Origin: Chitinophaga sp. Cy-1792
GTDB taxonomy: Bacteria > Bacteroidota > Bacteroidia > Chitinophagales > Chitinophagaceae
DNA: 64,000 nt
Assembly: GCF_011752935.1 (NCBI RefSeq)
Contig: NZ_VWWO01000001.1
Location: 3,348,001-3,412,000, forward strand
Direction: 5' to 3'
Under the pieces are notes generated by a model. It searched no databases, had not been told where the DNA came from, and worked only from the letters and a program-made list of their open reading frames with translations. Positions 55,081-64,000 of this stretch are shown here, in pieces; position 1 is the stretch's first letter; the number at the start of each line of letters is the position of its first letter. Both the position numbers and the translations under genes were made by a program.

Positions 55081-56154
55081 ATGGCACATTTATTTGAACC
55101 CCTTCAACTGAGGGCAATAACGCTGAAGAACAGAATTGTGGTGTCGCCCATGTGCGAATATTCCTCAGAAGATGGTTTTGCCAACGACTGGCACCTGGTA
55201 CATTTAGGCAGCAGGGCAGTTGGCGGCGCAGGACTGGTCCTTACAGAGGCTACCGCCGTTTCCCCGGAAGGCCGTATTTCCCCGCAGGACCTCGGCATCT
55301 GGAAAGAAGAACATCTTCCCATGCTCCTGCGTATTACACAGTTCATTAAATCACAAGGCGCCGTTCCCGGTATCCAGCTGGCACATGCCGGCCGGAAAGC
55401 CAGTACCTACCGCCCCTGGGAAGGACACAAGGCCGTACCCGAGAGTGAGGGCGGATGGACGGTATACGCACCCAGCGCCATCCCGTTCAACGACGTATAT
55501 CCGTTGCCGGTAGCACTCACCAAAGAGGGTATCAAAAAAGTAATACAGGATTTCGCGAAAGCAACAGAACGTGCCATCAGAGCAGGCTTTGAGGTAATAG
55601 AATTACATGGTGCTCACGGTTACCTCATCCATAATTTCCTCTCCCCACTCAGCAACCAGCGTACCGATGATTATGGCGGCAGCTTCGAAAACAGGATACG
55701 ACTGGCAGTCGAAATCACAGAGGCAGTGAGAGCCGTACTGCCACAACAATTCCCGCTGCTCATGCGCCTCTCCGCTACAGACTGGGCCGATGGCGGATGG
55801 ACACCTGAAGAAACCGTGAAACTGGCAATGATACTGAAAGAGAAAGGAGTAGACCTGGTAGATGCCAGCTCCGGTGGACTGGCAGCACACCAGAAAATTC
55901 AGGTGGGGGCCCTGTACCAGGTGCCATTCGCTGAAATGATTAGGAAAGAAGCCGGTATCGCCACCGGTGCGGTAGGCATGATAACCACCCCGCTGGAAGC
56001 GGAATCCATCATCGCGGAAGGAAGAGCCGACCTGGTGCTTATGGCCAGAGAACTCCTCCGTGATCCCTATTTCCCGCTGAGAGCCGCGCACGAACTCCAT
56101 TACGACGAAATGCCATGGCCCGTGCAATATGATAGGGCAAAGAGAAAACCTTAA
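55081..56154 (+). CDS. namA: old yellow enzyme family NADPH dehydrogenase (YqjM/NamA-like)
   Basis: A 357-aa flavin enzyme. It has the YqjM signature SPMCEYSSEDGFANDWHLVHLG, with the Cys that tunes FMN, then the ATAVSPEGRISP region, the GAHGYLIHNFLSPLSNQRTD loop, and LRDPYFPLRAAHEL. It reduces the C=C bond of unsaturated aldehydes, ketones or nitro compounds. The ATG at 55081 gives the standard start. It is convergent with the AraC gene. The nearby MDR and AKR genes suggest an electrophile-reduction group. Confidence 0.93.
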   Translation: MAHLFEPLQLRAITLKNRIVVSPMCEYSSEDGFANDWHLVHLGSRAVGGAGLVLTEATAVSPEGRISPQDLGIWKEEHLPMLLRITQFIKSQGAVPGIQLAHAGRKASTYRPWEGHKAVPESEGGWTVYAPSAIPFNDVYPLPVALTKEGIKKVIQDFAKATERAIRAGFEVIELHGAHGYLIHNFLSPLSNQRTDDYGGSFENRIRLAVEITEAVRAVLPQQFPLLMRLSATDWADGGWTPEETVKLAMILKEKGVDLVDASSGGLAAHQKIQVGALYQVPFAEMIRKEAGIATGAVGMITTPLEAESIIAEGRADLVLMARELLRDPYFPLRAAHELHYDEMPWPVQYDRAKRKP

Positions 56155-56181
56155 CGACTATACGAAGTGTACTGCTATGCC

Positions 56182-57033
56182 TTATGCCAGCGGTACCCTT
56201 CGGTTGTTTTTTCTATAGGCCGTCGGACTCACACCTTTCTGCTTTTTAAAGAAACGGTTTAGATGACTCTCGTCCGTAAACCCAAGCTCCGACACGATTT
56301 CACTGATACGCATGTCGCTGAACCGTAAACGGTGTTCTATCATCCGCAGCTTGTAATTCATAATGAATTGCTGCATGGTTTCATTGGTATGCTTCTTGAA
56401 ATACCGGCCAAGATAATGCTCCGATACGCTGAAATGCTTGCTGATAACCTCTGTTCTGATCTTTTCCGGCTGAAATATATGTTGGCGGATATATTGTAAA
56501 ATATCCATTGCCTTGGCATCCGTCTGTTCATCTGTTTGCTGTGGCAAAAACTTCGTGATATTCCTGGCTACTATAACAATCAGCGTATTTACCATCAGCC
56601 TTATCAGCTCCTGGTTATAAATGTCCCGGTTGACATATTCCCGGATAACCGCATCTACCATAGGTTTCACAATACTTTTATCTGTCTGGTTCTTCAATAT
56701 GCAGCCCGGCTGGTGATTGGCATTCTGCAGAATAAATTCCAGTTTCTTAATATTCTCCTGTGACAAAGAATACTGTTGTATGTAGATATCGGTAAAGCGT
56801 AGGAAAAAGAATACCGTTGGTGTTTGAACCTCCAGCGAATGGATATCTTCCGGTGTAATCAGGAACATATGCCCTGGTGCATAATTGAAGTGATGGCTGT
56901 TGATTGTTTGTTGGCCCGTACCTGATACAATGTAAGCCAGCTCAAAGAAATTATGCCCATGCGCTGTTTCCAGCCCTTCGGATAAGTCTTTGATTTCTAC
57001 TTCAAATGGCTCATACAGATTTTCTTTCTTCAT
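56182..57033 (-). CDS. AraC family transcriptional regulator with cupin domain
   Basis: A 283-aa regulator with an N-terminal cupin (residues about 20-90, HNFFELAYIVSGTGQQTINSH) and a C-terminal HTH pair. The last part is ISEIVSELGFTDESHLNRFFKKQKGVSPTAYRK. It reads away from the MDR gene with only 90 bp between starts, so the two share a promoter region and it probably controls that reductase. Confidence 0.9.
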   Translation of the reverse strand: MKKENLYEPFEVEIKDLSEGLETAHGHNFFELAYIVSGTGQQTINSHHFNYAPGHMFLITPEDIHSLEVQTPTVFFFLRFTDIYIQQYSLSQENIKKLEFILQNANHQPGCILKNQTDKSIVKPMVDAVIREYVNRDIYNQELIRLMVNTLIVIVARNITKFLPQQTDEQTDAKAMDILQYIRQHIFQPEKIRTEVISKHFSVSEHYLGRYFKKHTNETMQQFIMNYKLRMIEHRLRFSDMRISEIVSELGFTDESHLNRFFKKQKGVSPTAYRKNNRRVPLA

Positions 57034-57122
57034 GGTATAAATTTACAGAATTATAGAAAATATATACAAGTAATGTGGGTAGATGTCTGTATAATTTTGC
57101 TTTTATAAAATCATTTATCCAG

Positions 57123-58061
57123 ATGAAAGCAATCGTATTAAAAGCATTCGGCCCCGTAGATAACCTCGTGATCAAAGAAATACCGACCCCTCACATCAGC
57201 GCCGGTGAAGTACTGGTAAAGGTAAAAGCGATCAGTATCAATCCTGTAGATGTAAAAACCCGCTCAGGTAGCGGTTTTTCACAGGCCCTGAAGGATTTTG
57301 ATCCCATCATTCTCGGCTGGGATATCTCCGGTGTGGTGGTAGCCAGCGAATCACCGCTGTTTAAAGTAAATGATGCCGTTTTTGGCATGGTCAACTTCCC
57401 CGGACACGGTAAGGCCTACGCGGAATATGTAGCTGTACCCGCTGATCAGCTGGCACTGAAGCCGGATAATATTACCCATGAAGAAGCGGCGGCGGCTACT
57501 TTAACGGCGCTAACGGCATGGCAGGCCATGGTGGGTAACGGGAATATCCTGCCCGGCCAGAAAGTACTCATACATGCAGCTGCCGGCGGGGTTGGACATT
57601 TTGCTGTCCAGATTGCCAAAGGGCTCGGCGCCTATGTAATCGGTACTTCTTCTGCGGCAAACAAAGACGCACTCCTTGAGCTGGGAGTAGACCAGCATAT
57701 CGACTATACCTCCCAGCACCTGAAAGATCATGTTAACGGTGTCGACTATACGCTAGATGCCGTGGGTGTACAGGCGGTGGCCGACTCCCTCGAAATAATT
57801 AATCCAGGTGGTACACTGATCAGTATCAACGGCGCCACCAGGGAGGTGATAGCAGATATGGCAAAGCCCTTCCAGGTAAACGGGAAGTTTGTTCTCGTGC
57901 ATTCAAATGGAAAAGATATGCAGGAACTGGCCTCCTGGCTCCGCGACGGAAGACTGCGTCCCATCGTAGCAGCCGTATTTCCCTTTGATGAAATGGGGAA
58001 AGCACACCTCCAGGTAGAAACTTCCAGAACAGTAGGGAAGGTGGTTGTGCGGGTAGATTAA
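57123..58061 (+). CDS. zinc-free MDR-type NADP-dependent alcohol dehydrogenase / quinone reductase
   Basis: A 312-aa medium-chain dehydrogenase. It has the GroES-like N domain (residues 1 to about 110) and a Rossmann domain with AAAGGVGHFAVQIAKGLGA at about 147. No zinc-binding Cys cluster is present, so it is the QOR-like type. It is divergent from the AraC gene. It is preceded by TATAATTTTG, which looks like a promoter -7 element. The ATG at 57123 starts the standard MKAIVLK. Confidence 0.9.
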   Translation: MKAIVLKAFGPVDNLVIKEIPTPHISAGEVLVKVKAISINPVDVKTRSGSGFSQALKDFDPIILGWDISGVVVASESPLFKVNDAVFGMVNFPGHGKAYAEYVAVPADQLALKPDNITHEEAAAATLTALTAWQAMVGNGNILPGQKVLIHAAAGGVGHFAVQIAKGLGAYVIGTSSAANKDALLELGVDQHIDYTSQHLKDHVNGVDYTLDAVGVQAVADSLEIINPGGTLISINGATREVIADMAKPFQVNGKFVLVHSNGKDMQELASWLRDGRLRPIVAAVFPFDEMGKAHLQVETSRTVGKVVVRVD

Positions 58062-58100
58062 CAAAATTATGAAAGTAATTTATCAGGCGGTAGCCCGCCG

Positions 58101-58117
58101 TCTCTACGCAGTAGAGA
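58101..58117. terminator. small GTCTCTA hairpin after the MDR gene
   Basis: TCTCTAC / GTAGAGA around GCA. It is the left part of a double hairpin between convergent genes. Confidence 0.6.
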
Positions 58118-58119
58118 GA

Positions 58120-58164
58120 ACCAATCCATCAACCGATACCGAAGGTATCGGTTGATGGATTGGT
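58120..58164. terminator. 21-bp perfect hairpin between convergent genes
   Basis: Perfect 21-bp arms (58120-58140 and 58144-58164) with a 3-nt GAA loop, separating the MDR gene from the convergent aldo-keto reductase gene. Confidence 0.9.
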
Positions 58165-58170
58165 GGAGGT

Positions 58171-59166
58171 TTATCCCAATATAGTCTCGATAGCGGATAA
58201 CTCATCCGGCGTAAACCTGCGGTTGTCCAGTGCTTTCAGGTTATCATCCAGCTGCTTTACAGAGCTGGCGCCTATCAGCACGGATGTGATCCTTCTATCT
58301 TTCAGTATCCATGCCAGCGCCATTTGCGCCAGGCTCTGCCCACGATTAACTGCCAGCTCATTCAATCGCTGAACTTTACTGATTTTTTCAGGGGTGATAT
58401 CGGTTTCTTTCAGGAATCCTGAAGGCTTACTGGCCCTGGAACCTTCCGGAATGCCATGCAGGTATTTATTGGTCAGTAATCCCTGTGCCAGCGGCGAGAA
58501 AGGAATACATCCCACACCATTGGCTTCCAGTACATCCAGCAGGCCGTTTTCCACCCATCTTTCAAACATGCTGTACTTTGGCTGATGGATCAGGCAAGGG
58601 GTGCCCAGGGACTTTAAAACAGCTACTGCTGTTGCGGTTTGCTCCGCTGTGTAATTGGATAACCCGACATACAAGGCCTTTCCCTGCTGCACAATGCTGT
58701 GGAGCGCGCCCATCGTTTCTTCAATGGGAGTCTCAGGATCAGGCCGGTGGCTATAGAAAATATCTGCATAATCCAACCCCATCCGCTGTAAGCTCTGGTC
58801 TAAACTGGAAATGAGATATTTCCTGGAACCTTTATCTCCGTAAGGGCCGGGCCACATGGTGTAACCTGCTTTGGTGGAAATGACCAGCTCATCTCTCAGA
58901 TGACCAGTGAAATCTTTCTTTATAATACGACCGAAATTCTCTTCTGCACTGCCCGGAACAGGGCCATAATTGTTAGCCAGGTCAAAATGGGTGATGCCAT
59001 TGTCAAAGGCATGACGGACAATGCTTCGGCCATTCTCGAAGTTATCAATGGAACCGAAGTTATGCCACAGACCCAATGATACTGCTGGCAGCATCAGGCC
59101 ACTTTTTCCGCAACGCTGATAGTTCATCTGGTTATATCGGGCCGTATCCGGTGTGTAGTTCGACAT
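58171..59166 (-). CDS. aldo/keto reductase (YghZ/Gpr-like)
   Basis: A 331-aa AKR of the group that includes the methylglyoxal / L-glyceraldehyde-3-phosphate reductase YghZ. The signatures are HFDLANNYGPVPGSAEENFG (with the catalytic Tyr), then FYSHRPDPETPIEETMGAL, then IPFSPLAQGLLTNKY. The (beta/alpha)8 barrel and a length of 331 are normal. Together with the nearby MDR and OYE genes it suggests carbonyl detoxification. Confidence 0.92.
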   Translation of the reverse strand: MSNYTPDTARYNQMNYQRCGKSGLMLPAVSLGLWHNFGSIDNFENGRSIVRHAFDNGITHFDLANNYGPVPGSAEENFGRIIKKDFTGHLRDELVISTKAGYTMWPGPYGDKGSRKYLISSLDQSLQRMGLDYADIFYSHRPDPETPIEETMGALHSIVQQGKALYVGLSNYTAEQTATAVAVLKSLGTPCLIHQPKYSMFERWVENGLLDVLEANGVGCIPFSPLAQGLLTNKYLHGIPEGSRASKPSGFLKETDITPEKISKVQRLNELAVNRGQSLAQMALAWILKDRRITSVLIGASSVKQLDDNLKALDNRRFTPDELSAIETILG

Positions 59167-59388
59167 GTGGTTGAAATTTGCACCAAGATAATCGCTAATG
59201 ATGGAAATAAAAAGCCGTCAGAAAGGGTTTGAAGGAATGAATAAATTGATTATCTTGGATATAGGATTGGAATCCAACAACTGACTATTTCTATTTGATC
59301 CGAAGAGCACTGTTCTAACACTGCCGCCTTTAGTTATTACGCGCTGGCAGGCATCGTCCTGTTTTATGTTACTGTTTATCCGCCTTTT

Positions 59389-60141
59389 ATGGAACTTGTT
59401 GCTACAACTGATATTATCGATGTTACTTTACTGGGAAAGACTGGTATTCTGTCTACCTCCTGGACTACCTGCGCCACAGCAGAAGAATATATCGCTGGTA
59501 TTGCTGCTTTTAAAGAAGCCTATATGCAGGTATTACCCAAACATACACTCTGGTATAATAGTAACTGTGAATTTGCCATTACCCCCGAATTACAGCAATG
59601 GACAGATACTTTCCTCAATGTTGCGTGTATTGATGCCGGCTTCGATGGAAAAGTCGGGATCATTGTAGGGGAGAACATGATGCATCTCTTGTCTGTCGCT
59701 AACCTCTTTGAAGAAGGAGCGGCCAATGTTAATTCCCGCTTTTTCAAAGAACCGGAAGAGGCCCTGCAATGGCTGACAAAAAGTAACAGGAAACTGGTAG
59801 CACAGCCACCGGTGATAAAAGTGAAAAGCCTGGAAAAAGGTACTTCGGAGATTACCCTGCAAATAGCCAGCGAAGAACTGAATGAATACATCTTCCTCCT
59901 GAACCGTATGCTCAAAAGCTCCCTGTTCAAGATGGCGCATGCCGAACAGTTTCACGCGTTATCTGCCAGGGAAAAAGAAATATTTCAACTCATCGTCCGC
60001 GGTCTTACCAATCCCATGATCGCATCACAGCTCTTTATCTCCATAGATACGGTTAAAACACATCGTAAAAATATTATGCAGAAACTACGGTGCAGAAATG
60101 TACAGGCACTCCTGCAATATGCCATTTTTGTACAGATCTAA
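59389..60141 (+). CDS. LuxR-type HTH regulator with unknown N-terminal domain
   Basis: A 250-aa regulator. The C-terminal GerE/LuxR domain is clear: LSAREKEIFQLIVRGLTNPMIASQLFISIDTVKTHRKNIMQKL (two parts, residues about 190-232). The first 170 residues contain a STAS/SpoIIAA-like GKTGIL.. segment, but no phosphoacceptor Asp context typical of response regulators. The upstream signal partner is unknown. It is monocistronic. Confidence 0.82.
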   Translation: MELVATTDIIDVTLLGKTGILSTSWTTCATAEEYIAGIAAFKEAYMQVLPKHTLWYNSNCEFAITPELQQWTDTFLNVACIDAGFDGKVGIIVGENMMHLLSVANLFEEGAANVNSRFFKEPEEALQWLTKSNRKLVAQPPVIKVKSLEKGTSEITLQIASEELNEYIFLLNRMLKSSLFKMAHAEQFHALSAREKEIFQLIVRGLTNPMIASQLFISIDTVKTHRKNIMQKLRCRNVQALLQYAIFVQI

Positions 60142-60442
60142 AATCACCCCATGGCGGTATTGTCCGGTCAGCAGGAATTAATCAAATTGCAGCTATAAAT
60201 GCAGTGTTACCGCACTGACTATCAACCTGGATCATCCAATGCGAATAAAGTAACCTTACTAACTGTCATATATTTTAATTATCACACAATACACATCACG
60301 GCTTAACTTATCTGAACGCAATCTGTAATTGTCCGGAAGATATTGCGTGCAAATTGTTTTCTTCTTTCGCCATTTGTTTGAGAATGATTTTAATCGTGTA
60401 GTGTATTGTTGGTTAACCTCAACTCATAAGCAGATACAAAAA
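60142..60442. other. non-coding spacer
   Basis: About 300 bp after the LuxR-type gene with no convincing gene. It ends at the terminator-like hairpin at 60443. Confidence 0.5.
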
Positions 60443-60471
60443 AAGGTCGTCTCTATTGGAGAGACGACCTT
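60443..60471. terminator. GTCTCT hairpin after the desaturase gene
   Basis: AAGGTCGTCTCT / AGAGACGACCTT (60443-60454, 60460-60471) with an ATTGG loop. It lies downstream of the minus-strand desaturase stop at 60495. Confidence 0.85.
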
Positions 60472-60494
60472 CTTCTTTTATATTTTTTGAGAAA

Positions 60495-61412
60495 CTAAGC
60501 TCTTAAATCTTCTACAGATCTGCCGTCTCTTACTTTATTCTTATCAATCTTGTTGCTTTCTCTTACTTTAGCCGGAACAGGGCGTATATCCCATACAATA
60601 CCAAACAGACTTAAAGTTTTCAGCACATAGTAGCTGATGTCAATTTCCCACCAGTAGAAACCCTGACGTGCAGCGCTCTGATAATAGTGGTGGTTGTTAT
60701 GCCATCCTTCACCCAGGGTGATCAATGCGAGCCATACGCTGTTGCGTGACTGGTCGCCGGTTTCATAACGTTGCTTACCGATCTTGTGCATCAGGGAGTT
60801 GATGGTGAAAGTACCATGATACAGGAAGATAGTGCTGGCAAAGAAACCGATAAACAGGGTAGATAAACCTGCATGCCAGTCGAACCATCCGGTACCATTC
60901 ACTTTGTTACCTACGAAATACACGGCAACAGCCAGTACTACGGCAGGAATCATATGCCATTTGTTCAGCCAGAATAATTCTTTCGCTTTGTGATCTTTGA
61001 TCAGGTCAAAACGGGTAGGTTTGTATTCAGGACCCATGATCCAGCCGATGTGCGCATACCAGATGCCATACACATTCGCAGAGTGAGGATCTTCAGGCGT
61101 ATCACTATGTTTGTGGTGAATACGGTGATTGGCAGACCACCACAATGCACCCTTCTGAAGGCTGCTCTGTGCACCACCAGCCAGGATAAACTGGAAGAAT
61201 CGCGACGTTTTAAAAGCACGATGCGAGAAATATCTGTGGTATCCTGCTGTCACAAAAAACATGCGTATTACATACAACGCTGCGCATAAGATCCAGTCGA
61301 ATGCCGTTGTACCTGTAAAAAACGCAAGAAAAGGCACCAAATGAATGCCCATGAAATCTGCTTGATGCCACCAAATCGGGCGGCCTCTCTGTTGCTTTAT
61401 CGCCTTGTTCAT
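60495..61412 (-). CDS. acyl-CoA desaturase (stearoyl-CoA delta-9 type)
   Basis: A 305-aa integral membrane di-iron desaturase. The three His boxes are HRYFSH (residues 59-64), HRIHH (96-100) and HNNHH (near 237). They lie between membrane helices and match the acyl-CoA / acyl-lipid delta-9 family. It introduces a double bond into a fatty acid, so it affects membrane fluidity. An ATG at 61412 follows a GTG in frame; the ATG is preferred. It is monocistronic. Confidence 0.93.
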   Translation of the reverse strand: MNKAIKQQRGRPIWWHQADFMGIHLVPFLAFFTGTTAFDWILCAALYVIRMFFVTAGYHRYFSHRAFKTSRFFQFILAGGAQSSLQKGALWWSANHRIHHKHSDTPEDPHSANVYGIWYAHIGWIMGPEYKPTRFDLIKDHKAKELFWLNKWHMIPAVVLAVAVYFVGNKVNGTGWFDWHAGLSTLFIGFFASTIFLYHGTFTINSLMHKIGKQRYETGDQSRNSVWLALITLGEGWHNNHHYYQSAARQGFYWWEIDISYYVLKTLSLFGIVWDIRPVPAKVRESNKIDKNKVRDGRSVEDLRA

Positions 61413-61572
61413 CACACAAAGATAGTTTCCAGGAATCGTTATTAATATGATTTAAATCAGCTGGCGCAAAGTTAATGTTTTAAGCGCTTCGCAACGTCCC
61501 CCGTTGAACTTTTTACAATGGCATGTGTTAGGACTATATGTAAGCCTTGATTTTTTATTAAAAAAATAAATT

Positions 61573-62148
61573 ATGTCTAACCTCTTATCTACTATCCGAA
61601 GTAATGTGAAGTATTGGTGGTTATACCTGCTCAATGGTATTATATTCATCATTGCCGGGTTCATCGTTTTCTCCAACCCCTTCAGCAGCTACGTGATACT
61701 GAGTATATTCTTTGCCGTTACCCTCTTTGTTACCGGTATCGCTGAAATCTCCTTTGCGGTGAGTAACCGGCAAAGCATGTACGGCTGGGGATGGTCGCTG
61801 GCGTCCGGTATTATCGACGTAGTAGTAGGGTTTTTGCTGATGATCTACCCCGCTGTCAGTATGGCGGTAATCCCGCTCTTCCTGGGATTCTGGTTCCTCT
61901 TCCGTGGTATCAGCCTGATCGTATTCAGTATCCAGCTCAGCATGGAAAAAATCCCTAACTGGGGCTGGCTGCTCGTGGGAGGTATCCTCCTGGTGATGGT
62001 GTCAATTTTCATCCTGGATAACCCAACCATTGGAGTAGCTACCATCCTGGGTATCCTGGCCGCCGGCTTTTGGATGGCAGGCGTTTTCAGCATTATTTTC
62101 GCTTTCCGGCTCCGACGTGTGAAGAAAGATTTAAAAAACCTCGTTTAA
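61573..62148 (+). CDS. HdeD family (DUF308) membrane protein
   Basis: A 191-aa membrane protein with six hydrophobic segments in pairs. The DUF308 pattern of a small loop and GIxxxVxGxLL is visible as ASGIIDVVVGFLLMIYP and LVGGILLVMVSIFILDNP. In E. coli the family protects at high density in acid. It is monocistronic, followed by a hairpin. Confidence 0.88.
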   Translation: MSNLLSTIRSNVKYWWLYLLNGIIFIIAGFIVFSNPFSSYVILSIFFAVTLFVTGIAEISFAVSNRQSMYGWGWSLASGIIDVVVGFLLMIYPAVSMAVIPLFLGFWFLFRGISLIVFSIQLSMEKIPNWGWLLVGGILLVMVSIFILDNPTIGVATILGILAAGFWMAGVFSIIFAFRLRRVKKDLKNLV

Positions 62149-62171
62149 TCATTACTGATTTCTCTCTATAC

Positions 62172-62201
62172 AAAAAAGGGCAGCGAAAGCTGTCCTTTTT
62201 T
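62172..62201. terminator. terminator after the HdeD-like gene
   Basis: AAAAAAGGGCAGC / GCTGTCCTTTTTT around GAAA (62172-62184, 62189-62201), with one mismatch and a T run. Confidence 0.88.
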
Positions 62202-62245
62202 CTTTATCTTCCAATACACATTAAAAAACATCTGCCATCGTAACG

Positions 62246-64000
62246 ATGAAATTAAAGTTTAGTCCACTTGCGCTGCTTTTACTGCTTTCTTTGGTGCAGC
62301 CAGCCTTAGCCCAGTCAAAATTCGACCAGCACGAAGCTTTTGCTCCCATCTTTTATACTTCCAACGGTAACGAATACCGCACTGCCGACGGAAGACCCGG
62401 ACCTGCCTACTGGCAAAATGCGGCCGACTATAACATCCAGGCTACCCTCGACACTGTCGCCCAGCGTATTACCGGTTCCGTACGGATCAGTTATCATAAC
62501 AACAGTCCCAATACCCTGCCTTACGTCTGGCTGCAGCTGGACCAGCAGGCTTTTAAGAAAGATGCCCGCGCCACAGCCACACAGCTTCCCGCAGAAGCCC
62601 GGCTGGCAGGCAACAGCTTTACCAACGGCTTCGAACTTAAAGAAATCAGCATCGTCCTCAATGGTAAGTCATACAATGTGGCTTACACCATCACGGATAG
62701 CCGTATGCAACTCCGGCTGCCTGCTCCGCTGGCAACAAAAGCCGATATGCAGATCAACATCAACTACGCTTTTACTATCCCCGAAGATGGTACCGACCGC
62801 ATGGGGCGCATGCCATCGAAATACGGTACCGTATATACGATTGCGCAATGGTACCCACGCATGGCCGTTTATGACGACGTGCTCGGCTGGAATAACCTGC
62901 CCTACCTCGGCAACGGTGAATTCTACCTGGAATACGGCAATTATGAATATGATATCACCGCGCCGGCTAATATGATCGTTGCAGGCTCCGGTGAACTGAC
63001 CAATGCGGCAAAGGTATTGAGCGCCGAACAGCAAAAGCAGCTCAGTATTGCGGCACAGAGCGACAACACCGTTGCCATCCGTTCCGCAGCTGCTGTGCAG
63101 GCACAAACACCTGCCTCCGGCAATAAAACCTGGCATTTCTCCTGTAAGAATGCCCGCGATGTAGCCTGGGCAGCCTCCGCAGCGTTCATATGGGATGCTG
63201 CAAAAATCAATCTCCCGGAAAATAAAAAAGCACTCGCACAATCGGTCTACCTCCTCGAAAATGCCGACAGCAACGGATGGGGAAGAGCTACTGAATACAC
63301 CAAAGCCTGCATCGAACACTATTCAACCCAATGGTTTCCCTATCCTTATCCGGTAGCTACCAATGTTGCCGGACGTGTTGGTGGTATGGAATACCCGGGC
63401 ATCGTTTTCTGCTCCTGGAAAGCCAATAAAAATAGCCTCTGGGGTGTTACCACGCACGAATTCGGCCATACCTGGTTCCCGATGATCGTAGGCTCTAATG
63501 AACGGAAATATCCCTGGATGGACGAAGGTTTCAACACCTTTATCAATGGTATCTCTTCAGCTGCCTTCCACCAGGGGGAATACTATACGCCGGCGCAGCT
63601 GGCAAACGGTGTCAACTCCCTCCATCAAACCGTTGATGAAGCGGTTATGACCATGCCGGATGTAGTGGCAGACCGCTACCTGGGTATTGCTGCCTATTAT
63701 AAACCGGCCATGGGACTGGAATTGCTGAGAAATACAATAATCGGTAGGGAAAGATTTGATGATGCCTTCAGGCAATATATCCGGAGCTGGGCGTATAAAC
63801 ACCCTACACCGAACGACTTCTTCAGAAGCATGGAAAACGCCACCGGAGAAGATCTGAGCTGGTTCTGGAAAGGATGGTTCTTTAATACCTGGAAACTGGA
63901 TCTCGCAGTGAAAGACGTGAAATATGTAAAAGATGATCCGGCAAGTGGTGCCCTGATTACGCTGGAATGCCTGGAGCAGCTGCCCATGCCGGTAACCGTG
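62246..64000 (+). CDS. M1 family metallopeptidase, incomplete at window end
   Basis: At least 585 codons are present and the frame runs off the window. A signal peptide ends PALAQSKF. An N-terminal beta domain precedes the M1 catalytic core, with GGMEYPG (the GxMEN-type motif) and HEFGH (His404, Glu405, His408), then Glu427 in WMDEGF, exactly 18 residues after His408. Zinc aminopeptidases of this group trim N-terminal residues from peptides in the periplasm. The C-terminal part is missing. The gene starts at ATG 62246, 45 bp after the terminator hairpin. Confidence 0.93.
   Translation, partial: MKLKFSPLALLLLLSLVQPALAQSKFDQHEAFAPIFYTSNGNEYRTADGRPGPAYWQNAADYNIQATLDTVAQRITGSVRISYHNNSPNTLPYVWLQLDQQAFKKDARATATQLPAEARLAGNSFTNGFELKEISIVLNGKSYNVAYTITDSRMQLRLPAPLATKADMQININYAFTIPEDGTDRMGRMPSKYGTVYTIAQWYPRMAVYDDVLGWNNLPYLGNGEFYLEYGNYEYDITAPANMIVAGSGELTNAAKVLSAEQQKQLSIAAQSDNTVAIRSAAAVQAQTPASGNKTWHFSCKNARDVAWAASAAFIWDAAKINLPENKKALAQSVYLLENADSNGWGRATEYTKACIEHYSTQWFPYPYPVATNVAGRVGGMEYPGIVFCSWKANKNSLWGVTTHEFGHTWFPMIVGSNERKYPWMDEGFNTFINGISSAAFHQGEYYTPAQLANGVNSLHQTVDEAVMTMPDVVADRYLGIAAYYKPAMGLELLRNTIIGRERFDDAFRQYIRSWAYKHPTPNDFFRSMENATGEDLSWFWKGWFFNTWKLDLAVKDVKYVKDDPASGALITLECLEQLPMPVTV

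Overview
The window looks like chromosomal DNA from a Bacteroidota member, most likely a Chitinophaga-type Chitinophagaceae. The signs are a complete ECF sigma / FecR anti-sigma / SusC / SusD locus, several lipoproteins with Bacteroidota-type signal peptides, STN and carboxypeptidase-regulatory-like domains on TonB-dependent receptors, weak Shine-Dalgarno signals, and promoter-like TTG/TTTG spacings. The taxon call rests on gene content only.

Layout. 1-4,200: a GT39-like membrane glycosyltransferase and purE-purK. 4,182-11,281: a RibD/dihydrofolate-reductase-family gene, then about 6.1 kb of AT-rich DNA carrying a two-gene McrBC-like system (coiled-coil AAA+ protein and PD-(D/E)XK nuclease) and a wrecked ECF sigma gene, closed by a second 368-bp copy of the 3' end of the reductase gene. 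The direct repeats differ at only three positions, so this is a sharply bounded defence insertion. 11,281-14,400: HAD phosphatase, VOC protein and DeoR regulator, with the same operator in front of the VOC-HAD operon and in front of deoR. 14,469-28,040: accessory metabolism and regulators (SDRs, TspO, DUF1826-like protein, a GNAT-MarR operon with twin palindromic operators, AraC, SnoaL-like proteins, erythromycin-esterase-like protein, M48 and M23 peptidases). 28,200-31,000: a PepSY-like protein and three tandem paralogous lipoproteins. 31,370-41,470: siderophore-type receptor, a small protein with a caspase-like His/Cys pattern, an HxlR-controlled divergon containing a DUF2147 gene with one nonsense codon, a MocR / solute-binding / RidA / GNAT cluster, and a TlpA-like thioredoxin.

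41,470-45,210 is a decayed accessory region next to tRNA-Pro(GGG). It holds two small unknown genes, one intact HNH nuclease, and remnants of a second HNH protein, an XRE regulator and a fourth copy of the tandem lipoprotein. 45,389-53,000 holds two tiny lipoproteins and the sigma/FecR/SusC/SusD nutrient-uptake locus. 53,100-64,000 is mostly housekeeping or redox: a DoxX-like membrane protein, an old yellow enzyme, AraC with a divergent MDR reductase, an aldo-keto reductase, a LuxR-type regulator, an acyl-CoA desaturase, an HdeD protein, and the first 585 codons of an M1 aminopeptidase that runs off the window.

The strongest candidate for an unusual system is the McrBC-like pair inside the 368-bp direct repeats. 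The DeoR and MarR operator arrangements, the caspase-like small protein and the tRNA-proximal graveyard come next. Families were assigned by reading motifs; no database search was possible.
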